From Apus apus (Eukaryota > Chordata > Aves > Apodiformes > Apodidae), in assembly GCF_020740795.1 (NCBI RefSeq), contig NC_067282.1, positions 171,150,274 through 171,214,273 of the forward strand: a stretch of DNA of 64,000 nucleotides, in the 5' to 3' direction. The translations under genes and the position numbers were made by a program. The number at the start of each line of letters is the position of its first letter. Positions within the stretch are counted from its first letter, which is position 1. This document shows, piece by piece, positions 1 through 14,628 of this stretch. Under the pieces are notes generated by a model, which saw nothing but the letters and a program-made list of their open reading frames with translations, did no database searches and was not told the origin of the DNA.

Positions 1-1435
1 TATATTGATGACACCAAAAGATTTACAAGATAGTTTTCTCCCACTGCAACAAAAATCGATGGAGAAAACACATCTAAGTCTCTTGTGATATATTTTCCAA
101 AATGAGTTCACTCCTCAACTATAGCTTTGGTTTAAGTCTACTAATTTTGACAGTCTTATTTTTTTTTCTGATGTGACACTGAATCCAACGAATCACATGA
201 ACGTAGAACCAGATGTGATGCCTTTCAATTTTTATTTGCTCAGTGCTTGCAAATAACATACCCAAATCCTATCCACCCCTGCGGATTTCACTTTTCCCAG
301 GCTACTCTGTGTTCATATCTTTATGGTCTCTGTCCCCAGCCAAGTAATCTTCCACCTTTTCAAATTGATTTGTTTATCTTACCCAGGTAAGATTCATCCA
401 AAGCTCTTTGTTAGGTGCTTCATGGAAAACTCTACAGTACCAGCCTTGCATTACTTTTGGTTCACTCTGACAGGCCTCTTAAATAGTCAGCAACAACAAA
501 ACAACACTTCATAATGAAAACAAAACCAGCTATGTCTCAAAGTTAATAATAACCCTTCTGAAAGCATGCTTGTTCTTAAGTAGAATTATTGAAGCATTAG
601 ACAAACATAATGAAGTTAAAATCCCAAGAATGTGGCACAGTAGAGAGAGATTTAAACCACAGACAAGCACTATGAGGCTCTCCATCAGTCCTTCCAAGAA
701 ATAATTTAAACCAGTGAGAAATTAAGCTGGCAATCAGTTATCATAGGATCACACAGGCAACTGGCAATAAGAGGTGGATGCTTTTTTTAAAAAAAAAAAT
801 AATTAAGTTTGAGTAGCAACTGGTGCTACAAATGCACTTGTGAAGAATACCAACCATTTTTTTTTTAATTAAAGCTTGGTAACACAGATAGAATTTCAGA
901 ATATTTTTGAACTATAGCCCATTCAAGCCAGTTAAAAAAAAATAATAATTGTAAAGGGTGCTTTATGTTCCAAAGCAAGAGTCTCATGAATAAAATATTA
1001 ATAAAAGCAATCACAGGCAAAGATAACCTGTGTGAAACACAGTTCTTTGTTGTGCAGGAGGAAAAACAGTATTTAAAATCATTGCTACATTTAAGGATAA
1101 AATTCAGCTTTAATCACTTCACAGCTTTGGAGAGCCAGTTCAGAGAAAACAACAGAAAAGAAAAATTAAAGCTTTCTATATATCAAAACAGGTGTGAATA
1201 ATTTTATTAATCTGCCAAGGATTAGGACTTTCAGCTACCATAACAGAAACAACCCTTAGAAACTGACATTGAATTTTATAAAGGTGGTCTCCTTCACAAG
1301 GTTCTGCAGCTTCACTTGACTATTTGTATTAAAATATCACTTTATCAAAGCGATTGGAATGCCACAGGAAAGCATGGTTGAACAGAATTACAAGGGGTAG
1401 TTCAGTAAACCCATCCTCTGCTCTGAAGAAGAGCC

Positions 1436-1725
1436 ATGGTCTTTACACCATCCCCAACAAACCTTTAGCTAACCCATTCCTGAAACGCAGCATGGTAGTG
1501 TAGCATCTCTCCCATAGGTCATCCCTTCCAGTGTTTAAACTGCCCACTCAGTTAGGAAGTTTTTAACATCCCATTTAAATCCTTAACCTTGCCCATTTGC
1601 TTTATGGCAAAAGGGAGGGCGAACAGTCCACCACTGGTTTTTACAGCAACTTTTTGGCTACTTGAGAACTCTCCTTGCTCCACCCATTCTTCTCCTTCCC
1701 AGACTAAACAAAGGGACAACAGATA
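1436..1725 (-). mobile_element. Ancient CR1-type LINE fragment
   Basis: A degenerate copy of the deep amniote CR1/L3-like class in reverse orientation. In order: ACACCATCCCCAACAAACCT, CCAGTGTTTAAACTGCCC, AGTTAGGAAGTTTTTAACAT, TTTTTACAGCAACTTTTTGG, CTACTTGAGAACTCTC and CCCAGACTAAACAAA. This order follows the elements common in turtle and crocodile genomes. Recognised by eye; boundaries are approximate. Confidence 0.65.
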
Positions 1726-4700
1726 AAACATCCTATAGAGTTTACATTAACTCCATCAACAACTGCATTATGTTTACATGTTTCTAAAACATCTCCTCAG
1801 CTTCTGACATAGAAACTGGCAGAACTCATTAAAAACTGAAAACCACTAAACATTCACTCAGCCAGTAGTGCTGCTTTGACCCCCCAAGACCAAGATACTC
1901 AGGTCTACACACAAGCCTTAATGTTTTATCCAGATTTTTGCCAGACTACAAGAAAAGGCATTAAAGGAGCAGGAAAGCTAAAAGCAAGATAGGGCGTGGG
2001 CTTGGAGAGTCCTGTAGCATTTAAGACTACATTTTCATTAAAATAAAACTAGTAATGTGGAGTCTCAGGAGAAGAGTCTACAGATTCCTCATTTCTGCCT
2101 CCCCTGACTTTGGTTCCCTCTGGGTTCCCCCTGGGTCCTCCCTATGCTCCAGCAAAGCAGGACCCGTGGCAACTCTATGCAGGGAGGATGGGGGACTCCA
2201 GCGGGATGGGAGCAGTGATGGGAAGCAGGACAAGAGCTGTGGGAGGAAAAGGGTCAGCACAGGGACTAAACTTCCTTCCCTCCCTCTAAACCTGCATTAG
2301 TGCCCCTTGATGTCACCAGTGTTTTGGAGGAAGAGTTTCATTAGTGATCCTAACAATATTTATAATTATAATTACTATGTCCCCAGCGCCTGGCTGCTTC
2401 AGGAACACTTTTGGTCACTTCTGAACTCCTGCGGGTCTCTTACTTTCTCTCATTTTCCGCCTACTTGTGTCTTTGCAAGCCCTGGCCCTGATCCTGTAAA
2501 GGCTTGACCACATACATTGCTTTACTGATGATTAACCTCTATGGGACATACCAAATCTTAATATATGCTTAGGACTGAAATCCAAGAGTGTTCGTACCTA
2601 ACAGTATATTTGATTTGGCTTTTATGTAACATATTTACAGGGAAATATAATTATTCCATGATGTTCATTATGCACATTATGGCTGTATAGCAAAGACTAC
2701 TCAAAAAGAAGTTGCAGAGGAAGAAAAGACAGTTTGTCACAGACTATCCCTTTAAAATCAGAAAAACTAATCCAGAAATCATGTGGGCTTAGTTTTTCCT
2801 ACATTCCAGCTGAAAACAGCGGTAATTTCAAATGATCAAAGCAAAACAATAAAGTTGAAATACAACCAACACAGAGCATCGACTCAGGCCTGTAGTTTCC
2901 TTACACCAGTAAACTTTCTGTTTACTCATTTCTCCCATTTGTCTTGAATTAATAGCTCAGGTCTGTTTAGTACCACTGGCAGCAATGACAATTACCCTTT
3001 GATTCATACTCAGAGACTCGTTAATTCAAACAAGGTCATTCCAGCCACACAGGCACATGAGTGCAGACTGAGCACAAACAGGAGCCAGCTAAGCAGCTTC
3101 TCTCCATGTCCTGGTGAAGAAATGCCATGGGGACATGTACTTGCTACGGCAGATGCAACCTCAGACGGCATTATCAGGAATCCTCTTCCAGCTCCTGAAA
3201 TTCTGAATTCTGGCTGATCCTTCAAGTCCTTTCAGTGTGACTCTTTAATCCAAAATGCTCAAAATGAAAGGGATACCTGGACACTAAAAATAACCCATGT
3301 AATCTCTTTTTTACTCACATGTTCACACACTTCCAGTCACACACCAAATTCGTGGTCTTCATCTATCATACTTAGACAGGTCAGAGAAAACAGAATCCAG
3401 AGCAAGTTCAGAGCACTCCCTCATACCATCTTGGGGTTGTGCTTGGAGCAGTCAGAGCTATATTATTTTGAAGAAAGATAGAAAAGGGACAGAAAGAGGA
3501 GATTGTGCTTGTCTCCTTTTTTATGATGTCCCAAACATGTGGCCACCTACTCATCTGCACAGTCTGAAATCAAGAGAGCTACTCCTAAACTTGAACATGC
3601 ATATAGTGGAGGACTATGGTCATACCTTGGTTCCAACCTAAAGCTATAGAGATCAAACTGTACCCTTCTATAGTTTGAAGACACTGCCACGGAGTCTGGC
3701 CTCGTTTTCTGTATGAGAACCAACCTTCCCACATTCTGCCCAAACTCCACCAGGACCAACTGAAGGATCCCCACTGCCTTTGAAAGGATTTGGATAAAGC
3801 TCATAATGCAATCCTCTACGCCATTTGTGTGCAGTTTTCTTCAGGGTATTTGCATTCCAGTTAAGCAGAAGTGCTCTCCAAAGCAGACAGATTTGCTAAT
3901 AGCTGACTATAAAATAAATTATTAAACAGATACTTTCTTGTCACAAATCAGAAAAAGTAGATTTTACAAGACAAACAATGAACAGATATCTCATGTCTGC
4001 CATACGTTTAATCAGAGTGTTTCAAAGTGCTGCACAAACACACTGAAGTGAGTCTTGCCGTGCCACTCATTCTCATTTCAAAGGCTGGATTTCCATGGCA
4101 CAGACAGATTGGTGGATGTGCCAGCAGTAGCAGGAGTTCAAAGCTGAAAACCACATTACATCTGGCAATCTGTTCCCTGCAGCAATGGCTTTCTTAGCTT
4201 ACACTGTAGCCAGCCCTAACAATGTCAGTTCACAAGTCTGTCAGCACTCAAATGCAGCCCCAAAGCCCCGACTCAATAAACAGGTCAAGAATTCATCCTT
4301 ACTCACACAGTCCCATTGACGTGAATAGGCAGGCGTAAGTATAAGCTAAGGTTGGCAGAAGGGAAGCTCAGAGGCTTGGGAGGTTCTGTCATCTAATTCT
4401 CTGTAAGTACCCTCGTCTTGCTAGAGCAAGCAGCAGAGCTGCTGTACATGAACATATAATCTTAAGGAAATATTCTATAATAAAGTGTACAGAAAACAGA
4501 CAATCTTCTACTTTTAATTCTCCTCCTAATTGCTAACAGTATGTAAAAATACTCAAGGCAGTAAAATTAACTAGGATCTTCTGGTTTAAGTATAGAAACC
4601 ACAACTGTGGAAGCTCAGCATGCTTGTGGATACCACGAAAATGTGAGCCCTAATGTGCTGTAGCTGCAATTTGATTCTCAGCATCTGTCCTCAAACTGGT

Positions 4701-5474
4701 GACTTGGTGGGGGAAGGGGCCTTCTGGGCAGGGAATCACGTCCACATTGTCTTTTCCTAGACAAAGAAGAAGACTTTGTCCTGTCCTACTGTGACAATAT
4801 GAGATGATACTTTTCTCTGTTTAATAAGTCTGATTGTGATAGACAGTAGAAACCCTCTAGAAACTGTGTCTACAAGTTTAGGACTTTCTAGTAAATCATC
4901 TTGACAACAGCCCGTGAAGACAAGCATCCCAGAAAGACAGCACTATTTGACAGAACAACAGATCCAACAACTTGTTGCTGAAATGCTTGTCTAATCCATC
5001 CAGTCCACCCCTAGCTGGAAAAATCTCAAAAACAAATTAGCCTTGAAGTTCAGTGCCCAACACTAGCCAAGCCAGCCCTGCCAGCTGAAATGCTGGTGGT
5101 AGCAGCAGGGCAGCCCTGCTTCTGTGCTCCTGCCTGCCCCCTTGCTCCCCAGCTTGCAGGCCCGGCAGGCAATGAAGGAGCTGCCAGCTGCCAGTGCAAG
5201 GTGATTATTTTTCTCTTTGCAGTGCTGCATAAGATTAACATTTTTCACATTTTCAGCAGGATGTGACTACCTTTGAATATCCTGCCCTGCATCAGGCTTT
5301 CCTTTAGCTCTCACTGACTCCTTTCACATTTGGTCCATGTCCCATTCACTGGAACAAGAGGTTACCAGTTCCCACCTTTGCTGTCATGATCTTCCTTGCT
5401 GCAAGAACACTGGTGCAAAGGAACAAAAAAATAGAACAGTTTAAAGAAGAAACAGGAGTGCAGGGACTGGAAAA

Positions 5475-5572
5475 ACAACAACAACAAAACACACACACAG
5501 ACACAAAAAAAACCAAACCCAAACAAAAAAAAAACACAAAGCAACCAAACAAAAAACCTCCACAAATGGAAT
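5475..5572 (+). repeat. A/C-rich low-complexity tract
   Basis: Nearly all A and C: CAACAACAACAAAACACACACAC, then A-runs split by CC or CCC. Similar tracts occur at 50233-50275 and 61349-61441. On the opposite strand they are T/G-rich. Confidence 0.85.
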
Positions 5573-8500
5573 TGAGAAATATGCAAATCAGACAAAGTAA
5601 AAAACAAAGAAAAAGCATAATATTTTGAAAGAAGAATCAGATTTTTCTTTCCAGAATTCCTGAAAATCCCAGGACAAGTGACCAGACAGATTTCTGGGTG
5701 GAAAAAGAGCACTTGCCTACGAAACCTGAGATGTATGTTTCTAATTTTGAAGGAAGATTTAGAAAAACACATACTGAAAAATTAAAAAGGATAATTATAG
5801 GAAAAGTACTCTATGTGGAAGGATAGGTAAGGAAAGTGTAAGTACCAGGGCTGAGAAGATACTGGAGAACTAGAAGAATGGAAAGGAAAAAAATGTAAAT
5901 ATGGTGCTTTTTTTTCTTTCAAAACTGTGGAATGATGTGCACAGCATCTTGAATCCTCAATTTAGCAGATTTAAAGTCAGGCTCCCAGCTTCACATATGG
6001 AGGGAAGAGGAAGGGAAGGAGAGGGTGCCTTACATCAATGACAAGTCCAGCAGAGCTGCAGACTGCACAGGGCTGTAGCCATGTCAGAGGTTTCCTGCTT
6101 CTGTGACTCTTGATCTCCTCTATCTACATGATGTAGTAGTGGCAGCTCTTTGGGGGAAAAAAAGATATGATCAGAGGGAAAATATGCGATATTTGCACTT
6201 AGATGCAGCAGGAGAACCATCTCACCCTGAGGGAAAGAATCTACTTATGCCTCTGCCTGTTGCCACGTCTGGTCCTGCCATGGGTGAAGAGGTCAGAGCC
6301 TGAGCCCTGGGCAGATGCAGGCAAGTTGATATGACTTATTCTTACCTGTTTCTTTAACAAAAACCCACAAATGCTATAAAAAGTAAAACACAAACAGCAT
6401 ATATTTAGGTCTCAAAGACTAGGACTTGTAAGCTGGGATATGTCTCCTTCACGACTGACTGCCCTGAGCTTAACATGTTCCTCCCAACCCTGCAGTGCAG
6501 GGCACGACCACAACCCTCCTTACTTCTCTAGCCTCCAGCACAGGTCAGACACAGGCCAGTATTCAGGTCACAAAGGAAACTAAATCTAGCACTTGACATA
6601 CTTTTCCCTATTTGTTAGAGATAGCCTTTTATACTTCACATGCATAATAAGACCTACAATTTATAGGACTTGGACCTTCGCTGCCAAATAATTCAGTTTC
6701 ACAGCTCAGTCCCAGAGTCCAGTATTGTGATAGCCTTATTTTACATGCTAGTTCATTTACATGTTTGTGGGCCCTCTTTTATAGCAAATCAGTGTGTTTC
6801 CTTCAAAACAAACCCAAGAGGTGCTTTTAGTGGTAGTCAACACCAGAAATCATGCCATCTCAGCAGCGTGGACCCCTCAGCCTTTCTCTGCTCTTAACTT
6901 GAAACATGAAATATTTAAGTAATTTAATTCTACTGTCATTGCTTTTGTTTATATTGTTTACAATGCTAATCTTGTTTTCTAAAACCAGTAAAACCCACTA
7001 TTCTTAGAAAATAAAATTACTTTCTTATTTTACTAAGCTTGGATGATTACTCCTCACCTGGATTTTAAAAGGGATGATTTGAAATTTTAATGCTGTTACT
7101 ATCTGAATGGAGAGAAATGGTGGAAGAACATGTAAAAAGAGGTTTTACACTGCAGAGCTTTTACTATGAAATTCTGCCATTTGCAGGACATCACAAATTA
7201 TACAGAGATCCTACAGAAGCAACATCTCTGGTATTTTCCCACTGCAGCAATGTCCAGACTCTGATGCCATGGCCGTGGATTGATTTTTTAAGGCTTTAAA
7301 GAGGTGTAAACTCTGAGCTTCTGGGAACTGAACTAGTTGGAAAGTAAGCAAGATTTTTCTAAAATCACTTCCAGTTGTTGTCCAATCCTTTTTCTACAAA
7401 CATAGCTACAGACTCATTGCACAGAAGCTACTTTCATACCACTGTTTGAGAAGACAGGTGGGTTTGAGGTAGACACGTGCACAGGGGCAGTCCCTATTCC
7501 TTGCCTCTCCAGCATGACCTGAGCTTTACGGAATCGTGGTTAAAAGTCATAGAAAATGGTTTGTCCAAAGGAGAAGCTGGGGGAAGGGAAGCAGAGGAGG
7601 CAAAGCAGATGTTTTGTGAGCTATGACTCCAGCATTTGGTACCAAGCATATGCTATATTTTCTACTTGAAAGCCGACTGCTGCTTCAAATGAAAATGGTT
7701 TCATATGTGCGGCACCATAAAATTACACAGACACAGAGGTCCACACTAACTAGCTGTTTACCTCTGCGTTCTACCACAGCACACAAGTTATAATCGGAGG
7801 AAGGAAACTCCTAGGAGATCTGAAGGCTTTAATTGTTTCAGTGTGCAGATGGTTTGCATTACAGCAAATCGACACAGCTCAAGGTCAACCCATAGTTCAG
7901 CAATAGCTGCTTTGGCAAGTGAATTCAGTTTGTTTATGCCTCTTCTGGGGAAGGTTTAGTGACTATGTTACTTATTTTGTAGGTATTTCTAGGCTTAAGA
8001 AACATCACAACAGGTGAAACTGGAGGAGCGTAGGTTGCCACAGCCATTTCCTTCATGCCTGGCACTAAGCAATTTTTAGAGCAGCTAAATATAGCTGTTT
8101 TCCTACAAGATTTGAACACTTTGTTTCAACATGTTCTCTTTTCTGTCACTGACATAAAACCACTCTATTACAGACTCATGAAGACATCTCCCGCAGCTTT
8201 GATTATCTTTGCTGTGCTGAGATTTGCCACACAACTGCTGCACCCTGCACACATACGTCATTACTCTCACCCTTAGCTATCAATCCGAGCTGCCCCTCTC
8301 CCAGAGGTTCCCAATCCCACTGACCAGGCAGCTCAGCTGTTTGTGAAGCAGCTGCTGGACTGCCTCAATTTAGGGTTTAGATGATTAGGATAAACCGGGA
8401 CCAATTTTTTTAATATATATATATTTTTTTTTTTAATAGCACCAGGCTGAAATCTGCCACAGCACAGCAGCTGCTTCATCAGCTGAGCCATCCCTCCGGG

Positions 8501-11500
8501 TGAAATGGAGCTCCCCAGGAGGAAAGCAGGCTGAGCACCAGGGCAGGGGGGGACTTCTGTAACGATACCAAGGTAACCAGTTGGAAACCTCCCTGTGGGA
8601 GAGGAAGACAAAGTTCTCTGGGGCACAAAGCACCAGACTGCATGAGCCACAAGCACTTTCTACTGCCATGTACACACTGGATCCCAGATCTGTCCAGACA
8701 GGTGCTGTTACAAAGGCAATCCTGCCAACACCAACTGTTAAAAAACTGCATTCAGAAAAAACATACAAAAATATTTTTGTTTTTAAAAGGATGGTCTTCG
8801 TTCCTCACACCTTGTATTTGAGTTCTGCTGATCAGCGCTTATTTCCGTTTCCAGTATATTGTCTGCATCATTCACCCTCTACCTCTTGACCCTCAGGGCA
8901 GTACCAGACCCTCCCCACATAATCGTGGGGCAGCACCAGGTCTTCCCACCTGCACTTGGTGTCTGGAATGCCAGACCTGGAGAGAAACCACAGCAATGCA
9001 CTGCCAAAGAGAGGTTATATTCATGTGACTCAATAGATGTACAGATGTGTATGCCCATATGGGCAGGTAATTTAACACTGTGGGTGCTTCCCTCCTCCCC
9101 TAACATGCGACCAAATTAGCAGAGTCACAGGATAATTGAAAGATGGGTTGTACCTCCAGGCCAGAAAGTAATTGGTGAATTGGCAGTCTACTTGCAGATC
9201 TCAAGATATGTCAGAAACACCACTGAATGTAACATCACAGCAGAACAATGCTAAAAAGCTCACACGCTTTTCTGTATGCATTAGAGCATCTCCCTTCATT
9301 TTGTTTGGGTCTGGAAGTCTTTAAAAAAAATAAAATCTGTTTCAAAGACCTGTTTTTACATTAACTTAGGAAAACTCTGCAAAACTTTTTAACAGAGGCT
9401 TGTGGCAGGGCTGTGAGGACTTGAAACAGAGAAGTACACTGTGAGCTGTACCTAACAGTTTCACATCCATGCCCCGGAAGCAATCTCCTGCCACAACCCC
9501 CACACTCTGTCCTCTGCAGTCCTCGATGTGGACTTAACATCTGCTTCAGCATCTGCTCTTTCAGGAGGATCTGTCTCTATGTGCTTTGCTGCTCTCATGA
9601 GGTCTGCCTGCTATTCCTCAGCACTCACCATGGCTCTGCAGTCGGGCAAATACCCTTACAAGGAAACACAGTGATTCGCCCCCCTCCTCGGTGGGAGCCC
9701 AGCAGGCACATCTACCACTGTAAATCCCTAATCCAGCTTTACTGGGTCCATTTAAAATACATTTAGGAGGCAAATGGCAACCTGAGCTTTAGGTCTAATT
9801 CTTCCCACAGATAATAAGCTGAGGTGCATTTAGAGGACAGCGTGTGAAGTTTGCCTAGCTCCTAACTTGGACAAGAGGCTGCAGGCATCTGGGTCAGAAG
9901 GCGTGTGGCTGCCAAAACCAAACAGGCAGCTGGGAGCAGAGCAAACTGCCTCCATCAGCCCTGCCAACAGATCCTGCAGGTCAGCTATTGAAATGATTTG
10001 CACATCAGCATATTTCAAATTTCAAATGCAGCCTTTTGCAAAAAGACCACAGCAAGAGCATTTGTAAAGAAGGGGCTGTTCTCATAGGAAAGCAATTTCC
10101 TAAATAACTCATTTCCTGACTCAAACAGCAGAAAGGTAGAAGCTTTTCCTAAAACTGGCATTGAGGGCATATCTGTGACATGGAGATAATTACTGGAAGT
10201 AACTAGTGAGACTGCCAAATTCAACTACAGCAGAACTGCCAGATTTTTTTTGTTCTTCTTAATTGCAGCCAAAAACCACAGGTGACTTGAAAGCATGGGG
10301 ATGTGTGGAAGGACCAGAACAGACTGCTCTTAGGCACAGTGCTTTAGCACGATCTAGAGGCCTTGTCTATGTAATGCTGCCAACCGCTGGATCATGGCCA
10401 ACTAATCTTAAAATTCAGGTAGGCTGGGGGTGGGTGGCATGGAGGCATGCACACTTCCCTCAGATCAGAAGCCCTGTGTCTGCTAACCTCTCTTTCTGGT
10501 GAGGGAAGCAGGGCAGTTCTTGTCCCCAGGTCTAGGACATGCTGTGCTGACTCCCCAGCAGGCAATCTCAGTCCAAAGAAGGCTCAAAATTGCAAGTTGA
10601 GGACACTTTAAAGAAAAGAGGGTTAATAGATGTTTACAAACTGTTAGTGAAACGATCTGTTGCAGAAAACTCTACCTCACTGACTCCACTGGATGTTACA
10701 TCTCCTTTTTCACTGTCTAACTTAATGCAATGATTCTCAAACCCCAGAGTGGGGCTGCCCTGGGAGATCCAGACTGCGTGATGGGAGACAGAAGAATAAA
10801 AAGACCAAGATGGTTTCTGCCAGCCCCTTCTTGTCCCTCTTTTGCTTCTCTCTTCCTCTTTCTCTACCAGTGAAGATCCCTCCTCTCTCCACCCCCACCA
10901 TGAGGGCTGTGCACATGGGACAAGTTACTCCTGTGTAAGACAAAAGGACCTGGCAGCAAAAGGGTGAAGCCTGGCAGCTCGGGGAGGGGGGGTTGTTGGG
11001 CAGGTGGGTGTCGGGGAGGCTGTGAGTGTTGTGCAGCCCAGCCCAGCCCAGCTTGAGAGGCTCCTGCTGGGAGATCCCACAAAGGATCTCAGAAAGATGG
11101 TTCAGCCAAAGGAGAGGACCCTTGCTCTGTCCCAAAACAGTGATGTTAAGGACACGTCTCAGACAGACAGCAGCTGCCTAATTACAACTGGAAATATGGA
11201 TTCTATGTATTTCCAAAACCACTTATTTTTTTGTATTCATTCACTCCAATAAGTTGTTCCTGTCTTTAGCTCTATCTGCTAATTGTGGGGAAAAGAATAT
11301 AAAGAACCCAGCAAAATCATAGTTCACAAATGCAGCTGTCAAAGATTTTACTCCTTCCACCCTCTCATACTGACTTACCTCTGAATTACCCTATATATAA
11401 TCCTCAATTTTAAGAATACACCCTTGCTTTCCTTCCCGTGATTACAGATTCTGTAACAAATTCAGGAATATTCTTAGAAGTTACAGGTAATGCATAAAGA

Positions 11501-11784
11501 AGAAAAAATCAAGTTCTCAGAATGTAACTTACAGTGCATTTATTCACCTAAAATACTTTGCAAGAAAGAGCTCCTTCTCAGTGCAACTATGAGCAGCAGA
11601 TAAGCAAGGAACATTACACACAATGTCGTCATTTCCAAAAACATCTTCTACTCCTGACTTTCAGACTGAGATATATTTGAAGTAAAATGAAATAGCAGGT
11701 TTGCATACCGTGGGCAACTCCCTTGGAGAAGGAAGAAAAGAAAACTGGAGGCAAAAGACTAAAAATTAAATCAGCACATCTGAA

Positions 11785-11895
11785 AACCAAGGCCAAATTG
11801 ACTTGCTGAAGGCCGTATCTAATCAGTCAGTAGTAGAGCGAGGACTAGAGTTCTGGCTTCCTCAGTCCCAGTTTCACGCTCTGATTCCTACCTCA
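11785..11895 (-). repeat. MIR-like SINE fragment
   Basis: A sequence with AAATTGACTTGCTGAAGGCC, then TCAGTCAGTAGTAGAGCGAG, GACTAGAGTTCTGGCTTCCT and CAGTCCCAGTTTCACGCTCTG. This corresponds to the reversed MIR order (CTTGCCCAAGGTCACACAGC...GGCAGAGC...GAACCC...GTGCTCT). Ancient and diverged. Confidence 0.6.
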
Positions 11896-14597
11896 AACAA
11901 ATTGCTTTACAATAGTCGTAAGACCTGACTGATTAGTCATATATGCAGATAAGAAAATCTCTCTTCAAGGTTACTGTAAAGGAAAATATTGGTAAGGATG
12001 GCAGAAGGAAAGTTGGAGAGGACAGTGCATATGGAAAAGTCAGAGCTGAGCATAGACTGAGACATGTTCCTCTAAACACAAGTTTAGGAGCACTGGGAAA
12101 TGTAAAAGTAGTGTTCAGCCCTGCTACACACTTGTTTTCCTTCAACAGAGAATAATGTTGCAGAATTGTCTCTTAAGGCAGTTGTGATAGAAATGCTTAA
12201 TGAAATCAAGACAACGTGATTTTATCCTGAAGTCAGCTAGGTGAGGTCAGCTGCAGGCAGGATGCACGGTGCTGACCTCATCCTGCTACCCCATAGTAAC
12301 TGTCACCACGGCTTTGTTCTCACTTAGGAGAACTTATTTGCTTTGTAAAGCAAAATAATCAATTATGGTATTTATCTTGCTGTAAACAAACACTTTGTCA
12401 GAGAAGACAAAGCCTTAAAAGAGGGCTGTCCATGGCTACATACACACTTGCAAATACTGACAGAGCAAGAGATGGGAGAAGCATAGGATATGATTCAGGC
12501 AAAGCAAATAATTTTATCCGGTTATCCAGCTCACAGCAACACATTAGCAGGCAAAATACCTGAAATGGGCATCTGCAGCTCTCCATTGGTCCACAGGACT
12601 AGCTGTAATGTATCTTCTTGAAAACCTCTTGGGGTACCATGGTGAAAATTTTCCTCCCAAAGGTAAAGGGAAGATGATTTTTTCCATTTTCTCTAGGAAT
12701 TATCCACAAAGAAAAGGTGCCCAAAGACCTACTGGGTTTATCTTCTCAGAGGACCATTCTGCATCCAAGCAGCATGGCTCTATGATCAGCTGGGCCAGGA
12801 GCTGATCCAAAACTCATCCTTAGGAGAGTCCTCTTGATTGAGAACTGGATCACAGAAAAGAGAAGTGGCTGAAGGATTCAGGATGCTATCTATATTTTAT
12901 ATGAAAAACAACACTGCACTCCACCTTGCAGCCTCCTCACTTTATGACCAGGATCCTGAATTTGCAGGTGCTCCAAATCTGAATCAAGATGGGAAGTGAA
13001 GTGGAAGCGGCTGCATCCCCCAGTCTGTACCCACCCAGAGGGAAACAGTCATGTGGGCTTCTCTGTGTCAGCCCAACTGAAACACGGTTACATGCAAAAT
13101 GTTTGCCAAGACAATATACAGAAGATATGCTTAAGAAAAGAGGCTTCAGTGAACAACCCCTTTCCTTGCTAAGTATGTAAAACCTCTCAAATGCATTTTC
13201 TTCCTTTTTTCTTCCATGTAATACGTGAATTTCTTTTTTCAGCAAGCCAAAACAGATGTAGATAGAAAATAAATGAGAGTCATAAGAAAACTAAAGGTCA
13301 CGGGTGAAAGAGGATCAAGATGCAAAATTACCTCTGGAAAAAAATTGTCATCTGGAATATCTAACAATAATGTAAGGTGTGTATCTTTAATGACGTGATG
13401 AAGGGATTTACCTCATTTTTAAAAGGGTTTTTATATCACTTGTGAAATAAACATTCATGGAAATTAAAAAAAAAAATAAAATTATAACTGTTCACCAGCA
13501 TAATCTTTGTAGGGCAAACCAGATCTAAAATGCTTGTCTACATTTTATAGCTCTGTCTCTGTGTTCAGAAGAAAGCACAAAACAGCCTTTTGTATACAGG
13601 TAGCTTCTTCCACTTGGCAGTAAAGGATCAGATGGTTACAGGAACCAGAGGTGCAACGTCCCCACTGGGACCTATGCTGCAGGAATGGAGGCTTACAACA
13701 GTTTAAATAAAAGGGAGAAAGAAACACAACAAGGTGGCTATTGCTCGAGATCTCTCACAAGACCTACAAGAAACCACTATGTTCTCATTCTGGAAAACCA
13801 GCTACTTCTTTATGCTTTGGGTAGGAATAAGAGGACTACTCCCCAGAAGTATAACTAGTATGAGTTATTTGACATTCCTTTTCAATTACATATGACTGGT
13901 GATGGTTTCCTACTTCCCAGTAAGTGTATTGAAGGACTAACACTCCACTGCTGAATTTTTATGCACTTAGACATACAATTTGCAGACTAAATTGGGAATA
14001 TGTGAGTTCTTATCCAGGCTTCCCATGGAGCAGACTGACATGAGACAACACATGCAAGACTGGAGGTTCCACTGTAGAATGAGATCCCTGGAAGAAGGGG
14101 AACCACTAGGCAACACACAGGGAGCCAGGGAGAAACCAGGTTCACACAAACAGACTGGCACCTCTACACTGAGGAAGAGTCCAGAGGGCAGCTTTTAGGC
14201 AGTGCCCCTGGTTAGAAGAAGCCACGGATCAGTAAGAAAAAAAGCTACCTCCTGTAGTGTGGTTCCTGCTCTCTGGGAAACAAAGCTTTACATTCCTCTA
14301 AGATAAACAGGACTGCATCAGAACAACATAGGGCTCTGTTCCCTACCTGTTTTCCTAACAGCTGTCTGTGGGGCTGCTGGTTGGCAAGCTACTTGGATCA
14401 AAGACTGGGAACAAATATTTTCATATCTTCACCCAGCAATGTTATCATTAATCAAAAACCACTCCCCACCTTCCTTCCCCACCAGGGAAGGTTTTGCATC
14501 ATGCCCTTCCTGCAGTGAGTCAAAAGGCAGCAACAATCTCTGTACATTTCCAACAGCTGCTAACACCATAAGGCAACAAAAGAAGCCTGATACTGTA

Positions 14598-14628
14598 AAA
14601 GAAAAAAAAGAAAAAAAAAAAAAAAAGG
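14598..14628 (+). repeat. Poly(A)-rich run
   Basis: AAAAGAAAAAAAAGAAAAA-type homopolymer run without an adjoining recognisable retroposed body. Comparable runs lie at 32279-32306 (A-rich), 28215-28229 (A) and 52110-52128 (T). Confidence 0.75.

Noticed and set aside
3547..3804. An 85-codon minus-strand open frame
   Set aside because: No recognisable domain, no matching splice sites and no homologous motif; it is within chance expectation for 64 kb.
4005..4110. Possible MIR-like piece (GTTTCAAAGTGCTGCACAAAC)
   Set aside because: Only one short block matches and the expected core is missing.
5346..5772. Cys/Phe-rich membrane-like minus-strand frames
   Set aside because: They are caused by the A/C-rich tract read on the opposite strand.
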